A stretch of DNA of 64,000 nt. It comes from Certhia americana. Lineage: Eukaryota; Chordata; Aves; Passeriformes; Certhiidae. Below the pieces are notes generated by a model, which had not been told where the DNA came from, did not search any database, and was given only the letters and a program-made list of their open reading frames with translations. Each line of letters begins with the position of its first letter. Positions within the stretch are counted from its first letter, which is position 1. Below are positions 24,737-36,700 of the stretch, one piece after another. The translations under genes and the position numbers were made by a program. The stretch spans positions 85,765,046 through 85,829,045 of the forward strand of contig CM031858.1 of the NCBI GenBank assembly GCA_018697195.1, given 5' to 3'.

Positions 24737-24741
24737 ATATG
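24737..24741. repeat. Target site duplication ATATG (right)
   Basis: Right-hand copy of the 5-bp duplication flanking the solo LTR. Confidence 0.9.
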
Positions 24742-24785
24742 AAGGGCATATGACATTAACAGGACAATCAGTGGATCAGATCCAG

Positions 24786-25428
24786 CTAGAATGGGTTTAT
24801 GAAAGACAGACCCTGCTTGATTAACCCGATCTCCTTCTATGACAAGTTAATCTGCTGTGGATGTAGCCCAACTGGATTTCAGTAAAGCCCCTGACACTGT
24901 TTCCACAAGATTTCTGTGGGAAAATTGTCTGCTCATGGATAAGATGTGCCCACTCTTTACTGAGTAGACAACTGACTGGACAGCCAGGTCCAGAGAGGGG
25001 AGACAAGCAACGAAGCTGGTGAAGGGTCCATAATACAAGTCCTGTGAGGAGGGAAGTTTAGCCTGGAGAAAAGGAGGTTCAAGGGGGACCTTATCACTTT
25101 CTACACCTGCCTGAAAGAAGCCTGTAGCCAGGTGGGGTTGGTCGCTTCTCCCAGGTAACAAGTGACAGGATAAGAGGAAATGGCTTCATGTTGCACCAGA
25201 GCAGGTTTAGACTGGATAATAGGAAAAATTTCTTCATGAAAGATCTTACCAAGCATTGCCACAGGCTGCCCAGGGAACTGGCTGAGTCAACATTCTTGGG
25301 TCTATTTAAAAGATGTGTAGATTTGGCACTGAGGGACATGGTGGACTTGGCAGTGTTGAGTTCATGGTTGGACTTATTGACCTTAAAGTCCTTTTCTGAC
25401 ATAAATTAAACTATGAACCCATAAATAC
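24786..25428 (+). mobile_element. CR1 LINE with large internal deletion
   Basis: This plus-strand CR1 has two noncontiguous parts. 24786-25000 corresponds to the reverse transcriptase palm region and includes LDFSKA of motif A. From about 25005 the sequence jumps to the 3' end: an AGCCTGGAGAAAAGGAGG block, then coding for FRLDNRKNFF, HRLPREL and LFKRCVDLALRDMV (25188-25409). It ends in a decayed terminus (CCTTTTCTGACATAAATTAA) where CR1 normally has TCTTTTCCAACCTAAA. The missing piece is the thumb and C-terminal region. Deletion inside the element, rather than only 5' truncation, is the odd point. It begins about 45 bp after the solo LTR. Confidence 0.88.
24854..24904 (+). pseudogene. CR1 reverse transcriptase motif A remnant
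   Basis: In one frame these 51 bases read as a VDV-x2-LDFSKA-x-DTVS string, the palm motif A region of CR1 ORF2. The Asp of LDFSKA is the catalytic residue of motif A. A Pro occurs where CR1 usually has Phe (SKAPDTV against SKAFDTV). Flanking frame breaks and the nearby deletion make it inactive. Confidence 0.8.
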
Positions 25429-28084
25429 ATGATGTTTCCTTAAAGAAGTTACTGAGAGTGGCGTAAGGAATCACTTACCTTTCCCTGGCACATTGTACTC
25501 TGATGCCACAGCTGTAAAAGTCATTACCACATCCTGTTTGAAAGAATTGGTGTTGAAGGCTCTTTCATTCTTTATGTACAATACTTGGTTAAACAGAGAA
25601 ATGAAAGACAGGGAAGATAAATGCTGTGGGAGTAAATAAAGAGAATGAGTTTTGGATTAAGGGTTATCTCATTTCTGCAGGTTTCCACAGAATGAAAAAA
25701 GAGAAGAAAATTGGAAGCTCATTTTGCCAGAAGCAAACTTGATAATTAAATGTCCCCTTGCTTTTTTTTCTTCAATTTTTTAAAAAACAATTTTGCATTT
25801 ACATTTTTTTTTACTTCAATAACAAGCTGTTCTTCCAGGTCAAGTAAATGTTCAGAATATACAGATTTAATAGAATGCCTGTGGCTCTTAATGTGGTAAA
25901 ATTTATGTAGGATCAGTCTGTCGACTTCTCCCACTGGACTACAAGCAAATAGAAAGAATGTTATCATATTTAAGTTACAGTACTGGAATGAATCAAAAAA
26001 GAACATCACCTTTAAAATGGTGTGACTTCATATATATATTAATTAAAACAGAAAAATGGAAATAAAAAGGTGGATTCCTGAGACATCTATTAAATGTCCT
26101 GCTCCCAACCGCCCACTATTGCAGCCTTTCTCCTTCCTGATTGATTATGCAGGTGCCCAGTGAAATCAGTCTCTTAATTTAGGCATCTTGAATTACATCC
26201 CTGCATTTGAGAAGTAAAAGTTTACCTTGAACTATAAATATACTTTTCATTTTTTGGCATAAAAGTACTATTTACCTGACACCATGAGCCACAACAATGT
26301 AATGGCAGTAGAGAAAGAATACTGTGCTTTCCTTCTTTCTTTAATAATGCACTGAGTGTTTACTTTTAATGACTCATTGTGCCCATTGTGGTGGTTATTG
26401 ATATCTTGCAAATGTTTATGTAATGTAAAAATCTGTGTTCCTGTTAGAATGATACTTCATGTAGTACCCAATATAAAACTCCAACTGAATTATATCAATT
26501 TATGATGGAAACATGGTCAGTAACAAAAAAAGTAAAATGAGTGTAAACCAGATGACATTTCATGGTTGTTTTAAGAATTTGATTCCTTCATCTGAAGCTT
26601 TATCTGGAAAGCAGGACTGCAAGGACATTTTCAGGACTGAATTTTCAACAACATATCAATATTTCTTAGTTCATACAGAGTGGCAGAGGAGAAAAGAGAA
26701 TAAAAATATATTCTATGATTTAAACAAATTAGCACACTAGACTCTAGATGACTCTTCAGAAATTATGTAAGTTCATGAGTGCTGTAGTAGAAACAAATAG
26801 CCTATGAAGTTAGGGCAGAAGTAGGACCAGTGGGAGAAAGCTAAAAACAAACAACAAAGAACACAGTAAAAGATTTGTCAGAACATGACACAAAACCATT
26901 TGCTCAATAAAAAGCTCCTAAAGTCTCAATTTCTTTTGATATTACTAGAATTTTCAAGAGTGAGCACTGTAATAGTTAGGGGAAAGCAATGTTACATATT
27001 CATAGAAGTGATATCATGGGCACACCAAAGTGACTTGGGAAGAACTGATCAAAATGTAATGTGTGAATAGGACATGTAACTTGCAAGGAATATTTTGAAT
27101 TTTAGGCTGCTGTTTTGGTCTCTATATGAACAGAAATTTCATTACAACAGCTGTTACTGAACTTTAACCTCAGTATGTTATAGATGTCAAGATGTCTTCA
27201 CTCAGATCCTAACAGAGCACCTAATTTTACTTCAACCAAAGCAATTATCTTGAAATATGAGGGGCAAAAAAATGCACATAAGACTTTCATCTGGACATGT
27301 CTTGCTTGTATTTTTTTGCCTCTATTTATGTTTCATAAGTCTCTGCTCATATGTTTCCATGTTTCCACATGTTTCATAGTATGAAGTTGCTCTAAATGCC
27401 CAGAATTAACCCCATATGTTGAGGGAAAAGAAATATTGTTGGCTTTGTACCCTTCTAGCACCATAATAATTCCAATTATATTTCCTGCCATTACTCTTAT
27501 TTAAAAATTCAATCATTTTAATAATCTGGTAGGAGTCTGACTTCCTGCGGCTTGGCTTTTGACATAATTACCGAAATTAGTTTTATTGGTGACTTCATGT
27601 ACTTTCTCTTCTCCATATCTCCTATGTGCTTCACAGGAGAAACAGCCTATCCCTTCCAGACCAATGACATAGTCCCTTTGCCAGCACAAACTACCTTTGG
27701 CATAATTCTGATTCTTCTCTAGAGTCATAGAGGGATATACTTTTTTCTTCCTGTATTAATGCTGTATTTCTCTCATTTAACCTCTTAATGTGCAAGGTTT
27801 TGTACTCTGAGACTACATTATTCTTACTTACAATTCTTATTACAAAAGATGGGCTATAATGTAATGAAGAATAATTAAATAAATACACATTTGCATTCAG
27901 GCAGGTATTTCCTATTTTGAAAACCTTCTTTATGAATGAATGACGGTTGTTGGTCCAACTGTATTTTATTTTTGTGGCATGAGATGTTAGGTCTTTCTAG
28001 ATAAATATAAAAAGAGAGATAGTTTCAATATGAATAACAAAGTAATATTAAAGATAAGATAAATGAATTATTAAATAATTCATA

Positions 28085-28126
28085 ATGAATTAATATATGA
28101 TAAATATGAATTAATATATGATAAAT
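28085..28126 (+). repeat. Perfect tandem duplication, 2 x 21 bp
   Basis: A 21-bp AT-rich unit beginning ATGAATTAATATATG is present twice, head to tail and without differences, suggesting a recent slippage event. Confidence 0.92.
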
Positions 28127-28161
28127 AATTACAAAATGAATTATAAAGAGAAATTGAAAGC

Positions 28162-28187
28162 TTTATGTGTAGTGTTTATGTGTAGTG
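28162..28187 (+). repeat. Perfect tandem duplication, 2 x 13 bp
   Basis: TTTATGTGTAGTG occurs twice in direct succession. Confidence 0.92.
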
Positions 28188-29378
28188 TTTCAGCACACAA
28201 TACTTCCATAATAAAGTCTATTTCCACGGGTGCCAAGACACCCTTGGTTACTTTCTTTGAGCTGTTTTATTCAAAATAAAGGTCATGAAGCTCACAAAAC
28301 AATGCCCTTAAAGCCAGTGCTCTAGGCGTCTTTTTGATACCTACTTAGAACTCCTTGAACCAAGTACCACCTAGATAGCAAGTCAAGGGTCATGCTGCAG
28401 TTAATGGAGGTCACAGCTTTATTTGGCAACTACAGTTTCTGGGAAAGCAGATGACTGAAACCTCCTTTTACTCTTTAAATGTTTTGCTTCATCTTTTTAA
28501 GACAAAGGAGAAGTGCTTCTCTTTTCCACATCACTTACCTCAATGATCACTTAAGCATAAAATTAGAGAAAAGAGAAGAAAATCAAGGTTACTGTCAACT
28601 CCTAAGCACTATGCTAATGAAATCACTACCTTCTGCATATGCTTTTTGCATAAAATTTCCTCCAAGTCTTAAAATAGCTTTTCCAACACAGTTCTTCTGA
28701 CATTATTCTTTCATTAAATCATTGCCTGATTAATTGTATCCTATTGATGATAGCAATCCATTGATGCTTTATTTTCTTTTTATCAAGTAAAAGGTCACAT
28801 CAACTGAAACCTGCTATTAAGCAAATAGCAAAGACATTGAAAGCAGTACTAATAGTCTCTGCCTGCATGCACAAGGTTGATGATAAAATGAAGGTGGAAA
28901 TATACATTTAAAACTAACCCACATAAAAACATTGCAATACCTTAAGAAAATATTAGATAAAATGCTCTGTTTATACACAAAAAGAAGCACAGACAAATGT
29001 ATAATGATAATGGAAACTATATAGAATGTCATTGAAGAAAAATTTATAGTATTGTTATCTACCATATTTGGATTTTGGTAACTGTTGATAAACTACCTTA
29101 GGAATTCAGTTACACTTATAAATAATTTATCTTATAATTATCTTAAATTGAGTGCTCCTTAGAGAATTTGGCTTGGAGTAGGAATGTAACATTGCTAATT
29201 CTCATGAAAAGGGGGAACATTTTACCCTTCATTTCTTAATTATCTGTCCTTAAAACTTGTATGCTATTGTCATAAATGCATATGCTTGAAAGTAGAGACC
29301 TTTAGAGGAATAGCAAGTTACACAGCTCAAGTGTCCATGTCAGCACAAGCTGACAATTATCAGAATAGGATAATTCTG

Positions 29379-29427
29379 ATATATATATATATCTCATAGA
29401 ATATATATATATATAAATAAATAAAAT
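29379..29427. repeat. Interrupted (TA)n tract
   Basis: Two TA runs are separated by CTCATAGAA and followed by AAATAAATAAA. Confidence 0.85.
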
Positions 29428-32400
29428 AGGATTCACTATATTTTAGATATTTTTTTTCCCTAGGAGTTACGAAAAAAATATTTATGGTTTTTTTAAGATA
29501 ACCTGAAACAATTACCCTTCTTGAAAAATATGAAAATTTGAGAATCTGGGGAGAAAAGCAGCCTTCTTTCAAATAAAGAAGATTATTTGTTACCCTTTGT
29601 TTTGGTTCAAACAGGAATGAAACTTTTGGAAGATAAATGACTAATTCTCAATTTTATAGCAAACTGAACATTTCAACTGGAAATATCTAAATGAAAAGTT
29701 TGACTTTTTTACATTGCATTTTTCCAAAATACTAACATTTCAATTATTTAATATTAATTCAGAAAGTATTTCAGCATCACCAAAGAGGTGTTTATTTATT
29801 TCTATAGCATGCAAAAATGGCAGACAAATTATTTCATCCAGTTCTCCTCTAGATAATTGTTTTATTGTGTGTCGTTTATTACTGTCAGAGAAAATCACAA
29901 TCTTGAATGTACTTATAATAACTCTCTAAGATAGGAAAATAGTATTAGTACATACAAAAGGACAGCTCAAAGAGAGGTCATAGCCCAGGGATATTCATTA
30001 CTGAGGGAAATTTCCATGCCTGAATTAAGAATTTATAACCTTTGTACGTTAAAAGGCAACAATTACATGCCAAGAAAAATATCTTCAGCCTCCAGCATGC
30101 TGAAGAGGAAACAAACAAAGGCAGACAATTATTAATGCTGTAAATTTGAACAAAATTATCTCTAACACAGACAAATATCTGTCCGGGAATCTGTCACTAT
30201 GGGTCTCACTGAAAATGTGATCCCTCCAGCCAGCAGAAGTTCTGAGGCAGAAAGTCACTCAAGTTTCAAGGTGAAAAGAGACAACTGGACACAGGAAACC
30301 CAGATTTCTATCTTTGTTCCTAAATCTCTCTCTGTTCTTTGTTACAACCCATGTAAAATAAATAGATCATGAAGATAGGACGGCCACTAGAAATTCAATT
30401 CCTGCCCATTGTTGTTATGCAAATTTACATTCTGGGGTGCAATTTGACCTCAATGAAGATATGAGGCTTCCAAATCGGACCTGGCCAATTCACACAGGAA
30501 TTAAACACATGTGCAGAATTTCCAGCCACACACTTCCAGCTCATGCTTCTCTGCTCTGCAAGCATTTAAAAAAATAAAAAAAATCAAATTTAAAAAATAT
30601 TTGTGATTAATTTTTTCTTTCTCAGTACTATCACTGACTGCTGCTGCTGATGGGGTGTAGTGTCTGGACAGCAACTGAATGACTGGTAGGGCTGTAAACC
30701 AACCACATTCCTGATCCTGCTAGTTTTAACAACTGTTAGCTTGTTCCTTTTCTTCCATTTTGGTGTACCTTAAGGAGCAGAGACAAGCAAACAGATAAAA
30801 AGGAGTAATAAGGTTGTTTGACCCTTTTTATATACAAATTAATTCCTGCAACTTTAAATCTGATAGGGAAGCGCAACTACTGCTTTAAATACATATTGCA
30901 GAGAGTGCTGCTTACCTTAATAATAATGGTTAATTAGTACATAAAACTCATTGCACATAACTATTTTGCTTCTTATTTATCACAGGAACAAGGCTGATGG
31001 AACAGATGTGATTATAAGAGATGAGTTCACGTTTTCAATAGGTTCCAATTATTAATTTGCCAGTCAATCTACTTGTACAGCTTTCTGGCATGTTGACAAA
31101 CAACTGAAATTAGAGAATCAAATTTGCTAAGGGATGATCACAGATCACGGGGCACAGAGAAAAAGAAGGTGGGATATGATGGCAGTGGAAAGTAACATAT
31201 TCATGTCAAAACTTGAGAATTAGTGAGCATGAGCTTTCTAAGCTGAGTGCCATATAAACACAAAACAAACTTGTAATGAAGTGATTAGAAACTGAAAAAA
31301 AGTAGATTTTTAAATACTAAGTTTATGTATGGTTGCCCCGTGTTGGCCTTCAGGATCTGTTAAAAACTAACCACAGGACTTTCAGTTTTGAGAATGACAT
31401 GTAATTCTCTATGACTGCCAAAAAAAAACAAGAAAGGCACTGAATATTTTAATAGCAACCACCAACAGGCCTGCTATTAGTCTGGCCATTGTAACAGGTG
31501 GCTGTAGTTAGCAAGGGATATTAACACAGGGTTTTTCTGTACTTCACCATATGGTTCCCATTAATTTAATACACATAAAAAAGGGAAGATATTTGTCAGC
31601 AAGAAAATCTTCCTCTTTAAGCACCTCGTTCAAACCCCAGGTACCCATGAGATAATATTGCTGAATAAAACATTATGGCCCACATGCTTTTCCATGTAAT
31701 AATCCATAACGGATCTTTTAGCGAATCTATGGCAGCCTCCTCAGGTTGACACAGTGGTGCATGCCCTTAATGAGAAAGGGGTTCACAGTGCAGTAAATGG
31801 CAGTAATAGTTATACAATATCAAATCCAATAGTACATTTCAGAGCCACAGCTGATCTTTGACGGTTCACAGGACACAAAAATAGAGTCCAGCACTATGAA
31901 ATTCTCTCCTGTATTACTAACCTGCACATAGTGATCTGTTTCCATGCTGTTCTATTGTGTCCAAACAAAACCATTTGAACTAAAGGAGGTGCTCTCTGAT
32001 TTTGCTATGGCATATACAGTTGTACTGGCCTGCCTGGAAAAGAATGATTGAAGGAAAAGAAGATTAAACAACTATAAAATTGCAAACAGCATAAAGAAGA
32101 TGAAGAGAACTTAAGCATTAATACCTGTCCACACAATGCAGAAAGAAGGGGACATCACATGAAGTGATGAGGCAGTGGGTTACAAATGAAGAAGAGAATT
32201 TCTTCCTACTGTGCTCAAGTGTTCCATATAAATTCATTGTCAAAAGGTATTGTGGACTCCAAATATTTACATGAATGTAAATAGCAGGAAAATAATTTCC
32301 AAAAAGAAGATACCTATGAGGTTTCTTATGAACATATTCTCAAAATGCATCCTACTGGCAGTGGATGAATTACCACTGTTTTTCCTCTCTTTTGCTGGCC

Positions 32401-33010
32401 ACTCACGTTCCTCACTTTTGATGGCAGGCTTTCTTTGGCTTCACTGTCCCATTCATAATGGTGTTTCCTACATTAAAGACTGTGCATATATAAGTCAGTT
32501 CCTTGCAGTGTGCATCAGTCTCCTGTCTCACTTATTTTAAGTTTTTGTACTGGCTTCCTTGTTAGAAAGTTGTGGGGGTTTTGACTATACTGTTAAGGAA
32601 ATATGTAAACTAAATGAATTTTGGATTACCTCCACCAAGACAAATTAAAAACAAGCTTCATATACTGCATTAGGAAAAGACTCTTTTAGAAGACAACACA
32701 CAGAGTAAACACACTGGAATTTGGATTTGTCTTAGATTGTTCATAACCATAACTAGTGTGATAGAAATCACTGCAATCATCAAATTCCAAGTTTGAGAGA
32801 CTTGCTGCAGCAATATTGAGTTAACTGCACTCTGACTTTGACACACCGAGGTTTTTCCAATAAAGATATAAACTTTAAACTTATTCATCAAAATGTTTTA
32901 TCATATATACACGTGATATAAATAAAAATCACTACCAAATCAAAAGAGCTTGAGTGAGTGCCTTTGAAGGATTTACTATTTGTAATTTTGAGGTCCTTGC
33001 CAAGCCTTAA

Positions 33011-33015
33011 GGTAG
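33011..33015. repeat. Target site duplication GGTAG (left)
   Basis: Exactly repeated at 33734-33738, just outside the LTR ends. Confidence 0.9.
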
Positions 33016-33733
33016 TGTCGTGATTTGAGCAACAGGTGTTTACTAAGGAAGGCAGGAGCCTCCCTTGGAATGGAGAATTTAAACCCCCTCCCTCCACATT
33101 ATTAGAACTTTTGAAATTAAGGGGCTCTCAGGAGAAGGTATGGGAGTAGGAATAACAGATCTTTATTAGGGGAACTAAAATAAACAATAAAACAAAATAA
33201 CATGCAGAAAGACAAACAAATAAACAAGCAAAACCCACTGACAGAGTCAGGATACAACCTGACACCCTGTGGGTCAGGGTGTTGGTGGCAGTCCCATTCA
33301 ATGGTGGCTGCAGTCCCAGTGGCAGATGTGGCTCTGGTGAAGTGATGATCCTGTACAAAAGTGGAAGGTTTCTGCTGAAGGTCCAGTGGTGATAGATGGG
33401 CCTGGTCTTCCTCTGGGAATCCAGTGGAAAAAGCCTGCCTTGGTGTTCCAACTCCCAGATTTTTATCCAGGTAGGAATACTTGGCTCCTCCCCCTGGCTG
33501 GAGCATTTCCCAATGGGATGATGTAATTCTATCAGTGAGACGCAATGGCCCATGAGCAGAAGATCTCTCCCTGGAGGGAGGCTGGGGTGTGGAAGAGATA
33601 AGAAAACTGCCCCATCAGGTTTCCTGACAGTTGGCCATGTACAGACAATTACACCGCCACCCCACACCCCAGTTTCATCAGATGATGACAGAATCCAGAG
33701 TTTTGGTTACATTTTGCACTGCAACCCATGACA
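33016..33733 (-). mobile_element. Solo LTR, copy 2 of the same ERVL-like family
   Basis: A 718-bp element from TGTCGTGATTTGAGC to CAACCCATGACA, with the exact 5-bp duplication GGTAG on each side. It aligns with 24008-24736 along its whole length. Differences are scattered substitutions, an indel of about 14 bp near 33208 and a changed segment near 33355-33376. The different target duplications show two independent integrations rather than a segmental duplication. The minus-strand R block here reads CTAATAAAGATCTGTTATTC. Minus-strand frames of 142 and 179 codons overlap in U3. No internal retroviral sequence is present. Confidence 0.92.
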
Positions 33734-33738
33734 GGTAG
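33734..33738. repeat. Target site duplication GGTAG (right)
   Basis: Right-hand copy of the 5-bp duplication flanking the second solo LTR. Confidence 0.9.
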
Positions 33739-36700
33739 CATTATCAGCTATAGCCATTCACCTGGATGAAAACAAAAGGCTGAACTGGTTTGCAGGCATT
33801 TCTTCCAAGTCCAAATTCTTTTACTTAACTTTTTCAAAAGACTTATGCTAAGAGGGGAGCCACCAATTTTATTAAAAGCCTCGCCATTTCTATGGCAGCA
33901 ATAGGTCATGGAATCCATCTATCTCTTGTGAAACAAAACACACCAAGGTTATAAAATCAGAGTTTTTGATGTTACAGACATGAATAAAGAAGATATGAAA
34001 ATTAATGAAATGACAGAAGAGAAATTCAAGTTGGAAAGAGAATGCCTCAAGAAAGTCAACGGAATATTGGCTAGATAGAAATTACCTGCTTTAGTGGGAA
34101 AATTAAAATTTTCCACCAAAATTTGAATTATTTCTATATAATGAATATGTTGCATATTAGCAAAAAAAGTGTTTTAACACTTCTATTTTGTGCTTCAGTA
34201 TCTTTGCTATACTTAGAGCAAAAAGAGTTAGAACAACTTTTTTGAACGGGGTGCCTGTTCTGGTTTGCTGTATTTTGAATGTTCATGGTGTAGGAGAGTC
34301 TGCAGTCAATGACAGACTTCGATGATAACTGGCATGAGACCTGTTTTCCTGTTCTGTCAAAGATTTAGCATGCCAGTCAATATGAGATGATAAATGGTCA
34401 CTTAAAATTGATCATAATTCATTAAACGTTGATCATGATGCTGAACTCCACTAATGAGTTGCAGAGGATGCCAAATATTTTTGGCTATACTTTCACATGC
34501 CATTATTTTGAGTATCCTGAGAACATTCATCAGAATGACAGCTGTTTCTGTGTTAATATATAGAATAATAGATGAGATACAGCAAAACCATTCTCTTGAA
34601 GGGTTGTGATGACATCATATTTCCCAAAAAACCCCAGAGCTCATATGATTTATTATATTAAATGCATCCAGATGGAGATATTTTCATGTTTTACTGAAGC
34701 CCATTCATTTGTTTAAATAATATATGGAGCTGTGACTTTGAGAGTTTCACAGAGGCATGGCAGAACTCTCTGCCTTGTCTTAACATGCAACTAATTATGG
34801 ATGTGAACAAAATCCAGGGAGCTATGATGAGGATTTTTGTAGACTCCAGCATTATTTGTTGGCATTGCCAGTAGTAGTGTATTATATGACTGGACAGTAT
34901 TATTCTACAAGTGTGACCTGATAATATATGACTCAAATCACTTCCCTCCCTGTAATGCATTTGTCTAACCTTATTTTGTTGGAGTTTTTAACATATTTGC
35001 CATACAGTGTGCTGTCTATTTACTCCTGACCTTAATGAATAAGATAATGAATTATGGGCTGAAGGCCTGTTTGTAATGTTTCTCCATTCTCATAACTCCC
35101 GTGGTATTTAGAGGGAAAGTCCTTGTGAAACAAATACAGCTGTTCATCCTCTCACTCTTTTTCTTGGCCCCTGGACTTTCCAGTAGAAGAAAAATATTTT
35201 CTTTACATAACTTATTTCATCTCTGAATTCCTCCAGTGTGTTTTTTTCCCCTTTTTTTACACAGACAAGTTTATTTTATTTAAGAGAATAAACTCAAAGA
35301 GAAAGTAAAGTAGTTGAGCTTTAAGGTCTTAAAGAAAAGAAAGGCTGTCTCATACATCATAAAAGTGAGGTCAATTTTCCACTGATAATTTGAAAAAAAA
35401 TTGCACAACAGTTTCAAGGTTATGTTAGACCATGTGAAAATCACACGGTTCTGTAGATGTGAACATGAAATATCATGAAAGTGTATTTACCTAACTGAGG
35501 CTGAGAAAACTGCAGAAACTGCATGTTTGTGCCTCCCACTCTTAGCATAATGTCCCCAGAATCAATTGTGCATAAAGTCTGTAAAGTCCATTTCCACAAA
35601 GATATTGAGATACTTCATTACCAGTCCACCCAGTTCTCCTAGAAAAAACATTTCACCCTGAGTATCCATCACCAGGTATATTACCTGTGGGTTTGTTTTC
35701 CACTGAGTTCAGGAGAGGTCACCTTTGTGGGTCTCTGCCTAGTCCCATTTTCAGAAAGAGTCTTGTGTTATGTGAGAGCTTGCTGGCTTAAAGAGCAGCT
35801 GGATTTTCAAATACATTCAGATAGCCGTACATATATCTATCCTAAAGATGTTATGAAGGGTGTATGACTATCTCATGATCATATTTTTGCAAATCCTTCT
35901 TTATCTGTGACCACATAGGCTTTTTACTTAAATTAACCCTTGATCAACTCTGGAAAAATTTGTAAAACTCATCAGAGAAATTCCTTAAAAATCTGTTTCA
36001 AATAAAATTTGTTGAAACAGGCACCCCGGGTCCAGGCAGCAAGACCCAAAACAATACCTCACCTGAATAATCATCTTTCCTAATTTACAGCATGGTCAAT
36101 ATAGCAAAAAATGCTAGATTAGACAAAGGGATTTTTCTTAAATTTGAGAAAAAAAAAACAAGTACATTAAAAAATCACAGGATTGGAACAACAATAAAAT
36201 TCTGAATTACAAAGGATGAGTTACAAACATGTGAAAACTTACATCATACCTCATGAATCTGAACAAGCTTAAATAATATGATGCCAAAGTTCTTTGAAAG
36301 CCAAATATATTTGTCTTCAATTGAATAATAAACCTTTTCTAATGATATAATTAATGCATTGCATTAAAAGGAAATATTCATACATAATCAAGGAGAGAAT
36401 ACTGAAAAAGCATTTAGATGTCATTATGAATCTGAAGGTACATTTACCTTCATTTCTATTAATGGACATAAAAATTGTGTTCTAATTTATTACTACACAA
36501 ATAAGAAAATTAACCCATCAATATATTCAATTAAGGTATCATTCTTTGTTCCATAATGAAAAAAAATTAGACTACTGCTCCTTTAGAAGGAAAAAATGAC
36601 TAAAACATGTTATCTCTCTTCCATCTTCTTAAAGCAATCTTAGTTCTCCCTGACACTTGAAATTTTTCTTCACATGACACTCAAACAAATCAAGTGAAAA

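Larger units (their letters stand above)
25429..33010. other. AT-rich unique sequence, partly possible conserved noncoding DNA
   Basis: About 7.6 kb without a supported gene or transposon. It contains two tiny tandem duplications near 28.1 kb and a TA repeat at 29379-29427. The stretch 30340-31960 lacks simple repeats and has an even base mix, with homeodomain- and octamer-like words such as ATGCAAAT and TTAATTTAAT. This resembles conserved vertebrate noncoding elements, but only an alignment could show it. Confidence 0.45.
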
